Of a stretch of DNA of 64,000 nt, positions 23,873-32,934 are shown piece by piece (the stretch's first letter is position 1; the number at the start of each line of letters is the position of its first letter). The notes under the pieces are model-generated. The model had not been told where the DNA came from and made no database searches. It saw only the letters and a list, made by a program, of their open reading frames with translations. A program made the position numbers and the translations under genes. This DNA is from Phascolarctobacterium_A sp034086985. GTDB lineage: Bacteria > Bacillota > Negativicutes > Acidaminococcales > Acidaminococcaceae. Location of the stretch: positions 62,001 to 126,000 of the forward strand of contig JAXDZG010000009.1 of the NCBI GenBank assembly GCA_034086985.1. Reading direction: 5' to 3'.

Positions 23873-25541
23873 TTTGATTCCTCCAATCGTTTTTAGCAGT
23901 TAACCTTGCAGTATTATTATAGCTCTTTACAGGAGAATTGTCCATGACTCCTGCTTTGCCAGCGCTGTGCAAAAGCAGCCAAGAGGAGGAATGTCCCTGA
24001 AGCTTCCAAGGTCTTTGATCCTGCTTTTTAAAGTTCACTATATTGCTTTCTTGTACGATTACCAAGGGATATTTTTGCTTTTCGATGGCTGCAAAGGGCA
24101 TCACATTCTTGCTGGACCAGGACATATTCTTGGGCTTGTAGCTTTCCAGCTCACGCTCCGGGACCAGCTTGACAATCCGCGCATTGCTATAAAAAACGGC
24201 GGAGGTAGGATATTTACCATAAAGCCCCACCTCCTTAGACCCATCTGCCACTAGCAGCTGACCCAAATCCTTGGCCGAGCGTTTTTCGCTCAAGGGCACG
24301 GCGATAGTGGTAATCAAGGCAAGATAGAAGCAAAGGCATAGGCTGGCTAGGCCGATAGCCTTGCGCCCCTCCCCCATTTGCAATAAATAATAGAGCATAA
24401 TGCCCAGCATCAAGCTCAAGGGAATGAGGAACATGCTGTCCTCTACCACGATGCCGGTGACGGATACCCACAGCGCTGCCCCTAAAAGTAGGGCAAAAAA
24501 ACTGCCTACAAAGAGATAATACCCGGTGTTCAAAAGCTGCTCCTCCCGCGCTGCTACTTCCTTGGCTAAGAAAATGCTCATGGGGAAGAGCAAGGGATAG
24601 GTATAGGTAATGTATTTGGTAGCCATGGCTTGGAAGAAGAAAAAGACTACCGCTGCCCACAGCAGCAAGAATTTTTCGCTAGTGGTAAAGCCTGCGCCGC
24701 TGCGCCCACGCCGCCATATGCACATAGGCACCAACGCGCTCCATGGAAAGAGGGCTAGGATATTGACTAAAAGGTAGTAGTACCACACATTGTCCCGAGG
24801 ATGCTCGGACACAGTGGCCCGCAGTACGTTGTGCACGCCGAAGAAGGTATTAATAAAGTCGCTACCATGGAGCGCGTACATGGCGGCGTACCAGGGCGCA
24901 GCTACCAGTGCGCAGAGGGCCGTGCCACTGACGAGCTTGCAGCGAGTGAGCACGCGCCAGTCGCGCTGCCACAGGAGGAAGAGCGTAATGATGAGCCCCG
25001 GTAGCAGCACCCCAATGGGGCCCTTGGTAAGCACGGCAAGGCCCGCGCTGGCGTACATAAGATACCAGAAGATGGGCCTGTTCTCGCTATAGCCCAGGTA
25101 GAAGAAAAGCAGCGTTGCGCTGAAGAAAAAGAAGAGCACGGCGTCCGTAATAATGGATTTGCTGATGAGGAAAAATTCCACACTGCTTAAAAGCAGTACA
25201 CCGCTATAAAAGCCTACCTTTTCGTTATATAGGCGATAGCCGCCGTAGCAGACGAGGCCCAGGCCCAAGAGGCCAAAAACTGCCGGAAAAAAGCGAGCAC
25301 CGAACTCCGTAAAGCCAAAAAGCTTAAAGCCCAAGGCCGTGAGCCAATAGAACATAATGGGCTTATCATACCAATAATGGCCATAAATCCGGGGCGAAAC
25401 CCAATCCCCGCTGAGCACCATTTCCTTGGCCGTCAGTGCATAGTTAGACTCCACACTGTCAGTAACCAGCAGACTGCCATTACAAAAAAACAGAAGTAAA
25501 GCTGCCACAATCCCTAGGCCCAACCAATATTTTTTCGACAT
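23859..25541 (-). CDS. ArnT-like lipid-linked sugar transferase (GT39/GT-C family)
   Basis: Polytopic membrane protein of 560 residues: about ten to twelve hydrophobic segments, then a soluble C-terminal part from about 430. The first loop TDSVESNYALTAKEMV and HYWYDKPIMFYWLTA match the catalytic loop of ArnT/PMT enzymes, which move a sugar from undecaprenyl phosphate to lipid A or protein. No arnBCAD genes are in view, so the sugar is unknown. I chose the ATG at 25539-25541 (8 bases after AGAGGG) over a GTG 9 bases earlier. It follows a two-component system, as arnT follows PmrAB-type control in enterobacteria (analogy only). Confidence 0.82.
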   Translation of the reverse strand: MSKKYWLGLGIVAALLLFFCNGSLLVTDSVESNYALTAKEMVLSGDWVSPRIYGHYWYDKPIMFYWLTALGFKLFGFTEFGARFFPAVFGLLGLGLVCYGGYRLYNEKVGFYSGVLLLSSVEFFLISKSIITDAVLFFFFSATLLFFYLGYSENRPIFWYLMYASAGLAVLTKGPIGVLLPGLIITLFLLWQRDWRVLTRCKLVSGTALCALVAAPWYAAMYALHGSDFINTFFGVHNVLRATVSEHPRDNVWYYYLLVNILALFPWSALVPMCIWRRGRSGAGFTTSEKFLLLWAAVVFFFFQAMATKYITYTYPLLFPMSIFLAKEVAAREEQLLNTGYYLFVGSFFALLLGAALWVSVTGIVVEDSMFLIPLSLMLGIMLYYLLQMGEGRKAIGLASLCLCFYLALITTIAVPLSEKRSAKDLGQLLVADGSKEVGLYGKYPTSAVFYSNARIVKLVPERELESYKPKNMSWSSKNVMPFAAIEKQKYPLVIVQESNIVNFKKQDQRPWKLQGHSSSWLLLHSAGKAGVMDNSPVKSYNNTARLTAKNDWRNQNGRT

Positions 25542-25545
25542 ACAA

Positions 25546-25613
25546 AACACCCTCTCATAGCTTGTTGAAGCTAGTATAATACTACTTTCTTAATAAGCTA
25601 TTAAGAGGGTGTT
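25546..25613 (-). promoter_or_regulatory. Leader hairpin covering the arnT-like ribosome site, with a nested dyad
   Basis: Arms AACACCCTCT (25546-25555) and AGAGGGTGTT (25604-25613), extended by ATAGCTT/AAGCTAT, form a 17-pair stem with a 31-base loop. On the minus strand the 3' arm contains the AGAGGG Shine-Dalgarno of the ArnT-like gene. Nested inside is a perfect dyad TCTTAAT-AAGCT-ATTAAGA (25588-25606), a possible response-regulator site, and a TATACT (25573-25578). Function is inferred. Confidence 0.55.
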
Positions 25614-25642
25614 CATTTGTAATTAAGAAATACGTGAATTTT

Positions 25643-26938
25643 TTAAGCTTTATTTAAGGGAAGCAGCACCTGCATAATGGTGCCACAGGGCTTGTTATCC
25701 AGCACCTTGATGCAGCCCCGGTGCTGATGTACAATGGCCTGGGCCAAGGATAGGCCTAAGCCGAGCCCTCCCTGGCTGCGGCTGCGGGCCTTGTCCACGC
25801 GGTAAAAGCGGTCAAAGACCTTTTCCTTGTCCTCATCCTTGATGCCGCAACCTTCATCCTGCACTACTAAGAGCAAATTATTTTTACTTTTCGTAGCCAC
25901 AAAATTAATCGTAGTGCCACTGGGAGAATACTTAATGGCATTGTCCAAAAGAATGATGCACAACCTAGTTAAGGCAGCCTCATCCCCCCACAGCTTTAAC
26001 TCGGCATTTATTTGCTGCTTCAGCTCGATGCCCTTATCCTGGGCTAAGAGAGCCAGCTGACGGCCCACCCGCTCACACAGGGAGCTCATATTAACCTCTA
26101 CATTCAACTCCGACAGCCTGCCCTCGTCCCCTCGGGCCAGCTCCATAAGGTTTTCTGTAAGCCGGCTCATGCGCTTGGTCTCGCTTTGTAGCATAGCGAT
26201 GGACTCCTTCGCAAAATCGCTGAACTGGCTATCCTCGTCCTCCTTGAGGCCTTGGGTCGCCAGTGCCATGACCGCCAGCGGCGTCCGCATTTCATGAGAC
26301 GCGTCCGCCGTAAATTGCATTTGCCGCCCGTACATCTCGCTGACGGGCTTAATATTGCGCCCGGCCAGCCAATAGCCAAAATAGCAGGCACCTACAAAGA
26401 ACAGCACCGCTATGCACAGCAGCTTAAACAGTGTTCTAAAGGCGGCGGTATAGTAAAACTCGATATTTTCGAACATGTAGAGCTTGCCCACGGTCTCGCC
26501 GTTTTTCACCACCGGTGCCACCGCCGCCAAATAGCGGTAGCGAATGTGCTCAGGCTCATCCTCGCCTCCATGCATACGTAGAATGCGGGTGCTGTCCATT
26601 TTTTGAGGCCAGTCACTGCGGTGCCGCCAAAGGGCTTTCCCCTGAGGACCATTGCCCAGCTGGTTCAAAATCACCCTTTTGTCATCCATGGTAACAAAAT
26701 AGGCCAGCATGCCGCCCTCGTTAACGGACACCGTGGAGCAGGGCTCCTCGCCGCTTTCCACCCATTCCTCGGCCTCGTGGTACACGGTTTCTACCAGCTC
26801 ATGCTTTTCGTGGTCAATGATTTCCCACCAGACAAGGGTATAGGCTGCAAAAACCACGAAGAGAATGAGCAAGCCAAAAATCGCCGCATAAATACAGGTC
26901 ATACGTCGCCGCAAGCATTCAAAGACCTTATTCCACAT
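25643..26938 (-). CDS. Sensor histidine kinase
   Basis: Membrane sensor of 431 residues. Two membrane segments (about 15-37 and 171-192) flank an extracytoplasmic domain of about 130 residues. HisKA then has the phospho-acceptor His215 in ADASHEMRTP, and HATPase_c shows DNAIKYS, DEGCGI and GGLGLGLS. No HAMP domain is obvious. Its ATG overlaps the response regulator stop by 11 bases. The sensor domain is not recognisable to me, so the stimulus is unknown. Confidence 0.93.
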   Translation of the reverse strand: MWNKVFECLRRRMTCIYAAIFGLLILFVVFAAYTLVWWEIIDHEKHELVETVYHEAEEWVESGEEPCSTVSVNEGGMLAYFVTMDDKRVILNQLGNGPQGKALWRHRSDWPQKMDSTRILRMHGGEDEPEHIRYRYLAAVAPVVKNGETVGKLYMFENIEFYYTAAFRTLFKLLCIAVLFFVGACYFGYWLAGRNIKPVSEMYGRQMQFTADASHEMRTPLAVMALATQGLKEDEDSQFSDFAKESIAMLQSETKRMSRLTENLMELARGDEGRLSELNVEVNMSSLCERVGRQLALLAQDKGIELKQQINAELKLWGDEAALTRLCIILLDNAIKYSPSGTTINFVATKSKNNLLLVVQDEGCGIKDEDKEKVFDRFYRVDKARSRSQGGLGLGLSLAQAIVHQHRGCIKVLDNKPCGTIMQVLLPLNKA

Positions 26939-27593
26939 AATAACCTACTCCACGAAGAGTTTTGATTAATTCCTCACCATTCAGACTGGCAATTTTCTTG
27001 CGCAGCAGGCGGATGTGTACATCCAGATTATTCTCTGTCACATCGCTGTCGATGCCCCAAATCCTGTCCTGCAGCACGGTGCGCGGCATCACCTGTCCCT
27101 TATTGCGCAGCAAAAGCTCTAAAAGCTTGTACTCGCGAGGACGCAGCTCCACCCTTTTTTCCCCGTAGGCCAAGCAATAGGTGCTGGCCTCCAGCACATA
27201 GTCACCATAGGTTAAATTGCTTACGGTATAGGTATCCTGACGGCGACAGAGAGCGTTGAGACGAGCCACCAGCTCCTCCATAGCAAAGGGCTTGACGAGA
27301 TAATCATCAGCTCCGGCATTTAAGCCCATAACCCTATCGACTACAGCATCCTTGGCAGTGAGCAGCATAATCTTGCCCTGATACTCTTCATCACGCAGGC
27401 GAGCACAAAGCTCCAAGCCGCTCAGCTTGGGCATCATCCAGTCCAGCACCAGCACATCGTAGCCATCGGCATACACCTTATTATATGCTTCCTCACCGTC
27501 CTGTACCCAGGTGGTAATAATATTCTGTTTTTTCAAGAGCATGCTCATAAGCTTGCCCAAATTTAAATCGTCTTCAGCTAAGAGAATTTTCAT
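26928..27593 (-). CDS. OmpR/PhoB-family response regulator
   Basis: Protein of 221 residues: receiver domain with acidic pair Asp8/Asp9, phospho-acceptor Asp51 (LVLDWMMP), Thr79 and Lys101. A winged-helix DNA-binding domain follows (about 125-221), with ELRPREYKLLELLL. It is first in the operon with the kinase and the ArnT-like gene. An 11-bp direct repeat upstream of its -10 suggests that it activates its own promoter. Confidence 0.94.
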   Translation of the reverse strand: MKILLAEDDLNLGKLMSMLLKKQNIITTWVQDGEEAYNKVYADGYDVLVLDWMMPKLSGLELCARLRDEEYQGKIMLLTAKDAVVDRVMGLNAGADDYLVKPFAMEELVARLNALCRRQDTYTVSNLTYGDYVLEASTYCLAYGEKRVELRPREYKLLELLLRNKGQVMPRTVLQDRIWGIDSDVTENNLDVHIRLLRKKIASLNGEELIKTLRGVGYYVE

Positions 27594-27612
27594 AAGCTAT
27601 TCCTCCACAACT

Positions 27613-27661
27613 ATTATACCATTATGTAGCATAGCACTAGTAGCTGAAATGTAGCTGAAAA
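27613..27661 (-). promoter_or_regulatory. Promoter with tandem 11-bp repeat for the two-component operon
   Basis: Plus-strand GTAGCTGAAAT (27640-27650) is followed directly by GTAGCTGAAAA (27651-27661): two direct repeats one helical turn apart, the usual layout of an OmpR/PhoB-family site. They sit just upstream of TATAAT (27613-27618, minus), where the -35 is poor (ACTAGT), as in an activated promoter. Confidence 0.65.
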
Positions 27662-27730
27662 CAGCACGCTATAAAAAAATTTTATAAGTTAGGGCCATTT
27701 AATCTGAATTTACCTTGCAAGCAGCATACA

Positions 27731-27805
27731 AAAAAAGGAGCGGCTTCTGCCACTCCGTTTTTATGCGAACAATTTTTTCCTACCGCGTTTCGCGGTAGGA
27801 AAACT
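27731..27805. terminator. Two terminator hairpins after the 131-residue gene
   Basis: GGAGCGGC/GCCACTCC (27737-27756) is flanked by A and T runs on both sides (bidirectional). CCTACCGCG/CGCGGTAGG (27779-27799) also has T and A flanks. Together they insulate the Nudix unit from the two-component operon. Confidence 0.75.
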
Positions 27806-27817
27806 ATTCTAAATAAT

Positions 27818-28213
27818 TTATAATTTATAGCTATGAAGCTGCACTGCTAGCTCCGCATAGGTGCCCCTGTTATCCGCCAGCATCAGATTTATAGCCCACA
27901 TGCTTTGGCCCACATCATCGGTGGTCTGGGCAGCCTGTAGGCGGGGCTTGCCTGCGCCTACAAAGCGCAAAATCTCCTCGCCTTCCAGCAGCAACGGCAT
28001 GTCAGCACGCTTATAGCCTGTTAGGCCCTGGTTAGAAAAAAGCACCGTCAGCATCAGCAGCTCGTCCATACGCCAGCATTCTAGACGATAGGGACGACCA
28101 TCACTCATGACGCCATTTTTATAGCCCACATCCATAACGCCCTCCTCATTGGGCTCATAGGGTGAGGGCACATAATCCACTCGACAGGGAGCAGTAAATT
28201 TTTTAAACAGCAT
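27818..28213 (-). CDS. Conserved-looking protein of unknown function
   Basis: Protein of 131 residues that I do not recognise. It is soluble, with no signal peptide or membrane segment, and begins MLFKKFTAPCRVDYVPSP. AAGGAG lies 8 bases before its ATG. It has several Trp and Tyr residues and no obvious catalytic motif. It follows the Nudix gene by 66 bases on the same strand and is followed by strong terminators, so the two are probably co-transcribed. Confidence 0.7.
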   Translation of the reverse strand: MLFKKFTAPCRVDYVPSPYEPNEEGVMDVGYKNGVMSDGRPYRLECWRMDELLMLTVLFSNQGLTGYKRADMPLLLEGEEILRFVGAGKPRLQAAQTTDDVGQSMWAINLMLADNRGTYAELAVQLHSYKL

Positions 28214-28279
28214 AGCTTTAACTCCTTAAGTACTGTTTTAAGCTCCCCTGCACGCCTTAGCAGGCCTGCACAAAAGCCA

Positions 28280-28771
28280 TTAACGCTGTAAATATTTTTC
28301 CAGCAGTGTATGGGTAATATTGCCCTCAGGATAAACCAGCGCCAGCGCCTCCGCCGCAGGCACCCATTTGGCAGCATTGATTTCCTCGGACAGAGTCAAT
28401 TCCCCCTTGCTGGCGCGAGCCACAAAGCCTAAAAGCAGCATCTGCTGCTCCGGCTCCCACTGGCTACACACAAAATGCACATGGTGTGCTGCCACGCCGA
28501 TTTCCTCCTGCACCTCCCGAGCTGCGCAAAGCTCCGCCTGCTCTCCGGGCTGCACGTAGCCGGCCACAAAATTATAATATTTTTCGGACATGTATTTGGG
28601 CTTCAGGAGAGCTACCTCCTCCGCCTCATTGACCACCATGGTTATGGCTACCACGGGAAAAATGTCGAAAAAAGGCTTATGACAGGCCTTGCACCAGGGT
28701 ACACGACCATCGTCGCCAAAGGGCACACTCCCCAATTTAGCACCGCATTGGGGACAAAATGTAAAATGCAT
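28280..28771 (-). CDS. Nudix hydrolase with N-terminal zinc ribbon (NudC-like)
   Basis: Protein of 163 residues. A zinc ribbon (CPQC ... CKAC) precedes a Nudix box: G-x5-E-x7-REVQEEIGV within GYVQPGEQAELCAAREVQ. Zinc ribbon plus Nudix is the layout of NADH pyrophosphatase NudC, but this protein is much shorter, so the substrate is open. The frame reaches 20 codons upstream; I chose the second of two adjacent ATGs (28769-28771), 7 bases after AAGGAG. Confidence 0.85.
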   Translation of the reverse strand: MHFTFCPQCGAKLGSVPFGDDGRVPWCKACHKPFFDIFPVVAITMVVNEAEEVALLKPKYMSEKYYNFVAGYVQPGEQAELCAAREVQEEIGVAAHHVHFVCSQWEPEQQMLLLGFVARASKGELTLSEEINAAKWVPAAEALALVYPEGNITHTLLEKYLQR

Positions 28772-28810
28772 CATTAATCTCCTTATAATATGCCAATCCA
28801 CTAGTATGAA

Positions 28811-28853
28811 TAGTAAAGAAAAGCGCTCCACAGCGGGAAGCTATGGAGCGCTT
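28811..28853 (-). terminator. Terminator of rpoBC
   Basis: AAGCGCTCCA (28821-28830) pairs with TGGAGCGCTT (28844-28853), and TTTTCTTTAC follows on the minus strand. It starts about 20 bases past the rpoC stop. Confidence 0.85.
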
Positions 28854-28873
28854 AGTTAGGCAATTACAGGTAA

Positions 28874-31800
28874 TTATTCCTGAGCCGGAGCCTCAGCTGC
28901 TTCTTCCACAGCTTGCTCAGCAGGCTTTTCTTCCTCTTGCATAACATTATATTTAACTTTGATGTCACGGTAGCGACCCATACCGGTACCGGCGGGGATC
29001 AGCTTGCCGATGATAACATTTTCCTTCAGGCCCAGCAGCGGGTCAACCTTGCCCTTAATAGCGGCATCGGTGAGCACGCGAGTGGTCTCCTGGAAGGATG
29101 CTGCAGACAGGAAGGAGTCGGTAGCCAAGGAAGCCTTGGTAATACCAAGCAGGATGGGATGACCTTCAGCAGGCTCCTTGCCAGCTTCGATCATAGCCGT
29201 GTTCTGCTCTTCGAATTCTGCCACATCCACATATTCACCCGGCAGCATAGTGGTATCACCGGATTCATCGATGCGTACCTTACGCATCATCTGGCGTACC
29301 ATTACCTCGATATGCTTACTGTTGATATCTACGCCCTGGGACTTGTAAACGCCTACTACTTGGGAAACCAGGTAGTGCTGGGTAGCCTTGACGCCGCTGA
29401 TGCGCAGTACATCGTGGGGGTTGAGGGAGCCTTCAGTGAGACGGTCGCCCTGGGCGATGGTCTCGCCCTCGGTAACAGCCAGCTTAGCTCCATAGGGAAT
29501 AGCGTATTCTTGGCCCAGGCCATCCTCGCCGGTAACGATAACGCGGCGGGTATTGCCCTCCTCCACAATATGTACGGTACCCGCATTCTCGGTCAGGATA
29601 CCAGGATGCTTAGGCTTACGTGCTTCGAACAGCTCTTCAACACGGGGCAGACCTTGGGTAATATCGTCAGCACCTGCAACACCGCCGGTATGGAAGGTAC
29701 GCATGGTGAGCTGGGTACCGGGCTCGCCGATGGATTGTGCAGAGATGGTGCCAACTGCTTCGCCCACGTCAACATTTCTGCCGGTGGCCAGATTGCGACC
29801 ATAGCACTTGCGGCAAACGCCATATTTAGCCTTACAGGTCAATACGCTGCGGATCTTAACCTTAGTGCGCAGCTCGCAGATGCGATTTGCCATATCCTCG
29901 GTTACATATTCATTAATGTGATAGAGTACATTGCCGTTCTCGTCCTCAATGTCCTCAGCCAGGTTACGGCCGATAATGCGGTCATAAAGGGTTTCGATAA
30001 CGGTCTTTTCCTTCTTGCCTTCAACGATGGCCTCAACCTCGATGCCGGCAATATCGTTGTTGCGAATGCGCATTTCCTTCACAGTGCCATCAGCCAAAAT
30101 AGCATCGATGGTTGCTTCGGTCATGGTGGAGCCAGCTGCTGCCAGCACCTCGCCTGCACCATTCACAATATCATCTGCAACCTCTTTATTAGCAAAGTTG
30201 TGCATCATAGCTTCCTTCAGCACCTTGTGGGCGAATTCATCGCTAATATTGATGCGCACCTTTTCTGCTTCTTCACCGTTCAGGTCCTCGGTGGAATAGA
30301 GGCTGATTTCTTCGATCTTAGCATCATTGAGCTTAGCAAAGAGCTCGGGAGTTACATTGGTATCGGCTTCAGCAATCAACTTGCCCTCTGCATCCAGCAC
30401 GCCACTAGCCAAGGTGCGACCCATGATGCGGTCACGAATCTTGTTTTGGCTGGAGCCCAAAACGGCCTTGCTTAGGCGGTTGCGCTCCTTCACCAGGTTC
30501 ATGCCCACGATATCACAATCGTCCTCGCGTACGATAACGTCTTGAGCAACGTCTACCAGACGACGGGTCAGATAACCGGAGTCAGCAGTACGCAATGCGG
30601 TGTCGGCCAAGCCTTTGCGGGCACCATGGGAGGAAATGAAGTATTCCAAAATGGTCAGGCCTTCACGGAAGTTGGATTTAATAGGACGGTCGATGATACG
30701 ACCGGAGGGGTCTGCCATCAAGCCGCGCATGCCGGCCAGCTGACGAATCTGTTGCTTGTTACCACGGGCACCGGAGTCAGCCATCATAGCCACGGAGTTG
30801 AATTTATCCATGGTGGATTTCATCAAAACATCGGTTACCTTGTTGGTAGCTTCTTCCCACAGCTGGCAAACCTTCTTGTGACGTTCCTCGTCGCTCATTA
30901 AGCCGCGACGGAACATACGCTCTGCCTTATCAACCTCTTTTTCGGTTGCGTCCAGGATGGCTTGCTTTTCAGCAGGGATCTTAATATCGGAGGTTGCAAT
31001 GGAAATGCCGGACTTGCAGGCATTGTCATAGCCCATCTTCTTAACAATATCCAGAATTTCCGCAGTACGCAGATTGCCGAAGAGCTTGTGGGCCTTTGCA
31101 ACCAGCTTGCCCAATTCCTTCTTGTCAATCAGCTTGCCCAGATGCCATTCCTCATTGCCGTTAGCGTCCTTTTCCTTGTGGAAATAACGCATTTCCAGAG
31201 GCAGCTCGCTATTGAAGATGAGGTTACCAACGGTTGTAGTAACCAGGGATACGCCCTCATTGCTGGGCTCATCATAAATCTCGCTGTTGGGAATATATAC
31301 TTTAATCAAAGCCTGCAGTGCTACTGCATGGTGGAAGTATGCTAATTGAGCTTCGTCAGCGCTGCTAAAGCGTTTGCCCTCGCCCATAGCGCCTTCCTTG
31401 ACAATGGTCAGATAATATGCACCCAAAACCATATCCTGGGTAGGTACGGCAACAGGCTTGCCATCCTTAGGAGCCAGAATATTGTTTACGGACATCATGA
31501 GCATACGTGCTTCGGCCTGAGCCTCTACGGACAGGGGCAGATGGACAGCCATCTGGTCACCGTCGAAGTCAGCGTTATAAGCGGTACATACCAAAGGATG
31601 CAGCTTAATAGCGCGGCCCTCGGAAAGGATGGGCTCGAAGGCTTGAATGCCCAGTCTGTGCAGGGTCGGTGCACGGTTCAACAGTACGGGATGCTCTTTA
31701 ATAACATCCTCTAGGATATCCCAAACCTCGGTCTCAGCGCGCTCTACCTTACGCTTAGCGCTCTTAATATTGGTAGCGATGCCGCTAGCAACCAGGCGCT

Positions 31801-32914
31801 TCATTACGAAGGGCTTAAAGAGCTCCAGGGCCATTTCCTTGGGCAGGCCGCATTGATGCATCTTCAGCTCAGGACCTACTACGATTACGGAACGGCCGGA
31901 GTAGTCAACGCGTTTACCCAAAAGGTTTTGACGGAAACGACCTTGCTTACCCTTGAGCATGTCGGAGAGGGATTTCAAGGGACGGTTGCCGGGGCCGGTA
32001 ACAGGACGTCCACGACGACCATTATCGATTAAAGCGTCCACAGCCTCTTGCAGCATGCGCTTTTCATTGCGCACGATGATATCGGGAGCATGGAGCTCTA
32101 GGAGGCGTTTCAGACGGTTATTACGGTTAATAACACGACGATACAAATCGTTCAAATCGGAGGTAGCAAAGCGGCCACCGTCCAGCTGTACCATGGGGCG
32201 CAGCTCAGGAGGAATAACCGGTACTACATCCATAATCATCCATTCAGGACGGTTGCCGGACTTCAAGAAGGCCTCGCATACCTCCAAACGGCGCACTACG
32301 CGCACCTTACGTTGGTTGCTGGCATCCTTCATCTCGGCACGCAGCTCGTTGGTCATGGAGGGCAGGTCGATTTCCTCCAGCAGCTCCTTCACCGCTTGGG
32401 CACCCATGCCCACGCGGAAGGCATCGCCGTATTTATCGCGAGCTTCCACATACTCAGCCTCGGTCAACAGCTGCTTTTTGGTCAGCGGGGTGTCGCCCGG
32501 GTCCAGTACGATATAGCTAGCAAAGTACAGTACCTTTTCCAGATTGCGAGGAGAAACGTCCAAAATCAAGCCCATGCGGCTGGGGATACCCTTAAAATAC
32601 CAGATATGGGATACAGGAGCAGCCAGCTCGATATGGCCCATGCGCTCACGGCGCACCTTGCTGCGGGTTACTTCAACGCCGCATTTATCGCAGACGATAC
32701 CCTTATAACGGATGCGTTTATACTTGCCGCAATGACATTCCCAGTCCTTAGTAGGGCCAAAGATTCTTTCGCAGAACAAGCCATCACGTTCCGGCTTTAA
32801 GGTTCTATAGTTGATGGTTTCCGGTTTTTTAACTTCGCCGTAGGACCATTCTCTGATCTGGTCCGGGGAAGCTAAACCGATACGCATAGAAACGAAATTA
32901 TTTACATCTAACAA
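28874..32914 (-). CDS. rpoC: RNA polymerase beta' subunit
   Basis: Subunit of 1346 residues. The active-site motif NADFDGDQMAVHLP holds the catalytic magnesium Asp triad. The N-terminal zinc ribbon CHCGKYKRIRYKGIVCDKCG and the second zinc site (CKAKYGVCRKCYG) are present. The C-terminus ends in a short Glu/Ala-rich tail. It lies 20 bases after rpoB, and a terminator follows. Confidence 0.98.
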   Translation of the reverse strand: MLDVNNFVSMRIGLASPDQIREWSYGEVKKPETINYRTLKPERDGLFCERIFGPTKDWECHCGKYKRIRYKGIVCDKCGVEVTRSKVRRERMGHIELAAPVSHIWYFKGIPSRMGLILDVSPRNLEKVLYFASYIVLDPGDTPLTKKQLLTEAEYVEARDKYGDAFRVGMGAQAVKELLEEIDLPSMTNELRAEMKDASNQRKVRVVRRLEVCEAFLKSGNRPEWMIMDVVPVIPPELRPMVQLDGGRFATSDLNDLYRRVINRNNRLKRLLELHAPDIIVRNEKRMLQEAVDALIDNGRRGRPVTGPGNRPLKSLSDMLKGKQGRFRQNLLGKRVDYSGRSVIVVGPELKMHQCGLPKEMALELFKPFVMKRLVASGIATNIKSAKRKVERAETEVWDILEDVIKEHPVLLNRAPTLHRLGIQAFEPILSEGRAIKLHPLVCTAYNADFDGDQMAVHLPLSVEAQAEARMLMMSVNNILAPKDGKPVAVPTQDMVLGAYYLTIVKEGAMGEGKRFSSADEAQLAYFHHAVALQALIKVYIPNSEIYDEPSNEGVSLVTTTVGNLIFNSELPLEMRYFHKEKDANGNEEWHLGKLIDKKELGKLVAKAHKLFGNLRTAEILDIVKKMGYDNACKSGISIATSDIKIPAEKQAILDATEKEVDKAERMFRRGLMSDEERHKKVCQLWEEATNKVTDVLMKSTMDKFNSVAMMADSGARGNKQQIRQLAGMRGLMADPSGRIIDRPIKSNFREGLTILEYFISSHGARKGLADTALRTADSGYLTRRLVDVAQDVIVREDDCDIVGMNLVKERNRLSKAVLGSSQNKIRDRIMGRTLASGVLDAEGKLIAEADTNVTPELFAKLNDAKIEEISLYSTEDLNGEEAEKVRINISDEFAHKVLKEAMMHNFANKEVADDIVNGAGEVLAAAGSTMTEATIDAILADGTVKEMRIRNNDIAGIEVEAIVEGKKEKTVIETLYDRIIGRNLAEDIEDENGNVLYHINEYVTEDMANRICELRTKVKIRSVLTCKAKYGVCRKCYGRNLATGRNVDVGEAVGTISAQSIGEPGTQLTMRTFHTGGVAGADDITQGLPRVEELFEARKPKHPGILTENAGTVHIVEEGNTRRVIVTGEDGLGQEYAIPYGAKLAVTEGETIAQGDRLTEGSLNPHDVLRISGVKATQHYLVSQVVGVYKSQGVDINSKHIEVMVRQMMRKVRIDESGDTTMLPGEYVDVAEFEEQNTAMIEAGKEPAEGHPILLGITKASLATDSFLSAASFQETTRVLTDAAIKGKVDPLLGLKENVIIGKLIPAGTGMGRYRDIKVKYNVMQEEEKPAEQAVEEAAEAPAQE

Positions 32915-32934
32915 GAATCATTCGCTCCCTTCTC

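Noticed and set aside
28913..30475. 520-codon frame antisense to rpoC
   Set aside because: It is a mirror of the rpoC codon pattern, with no ribosome site and no family resemblance.
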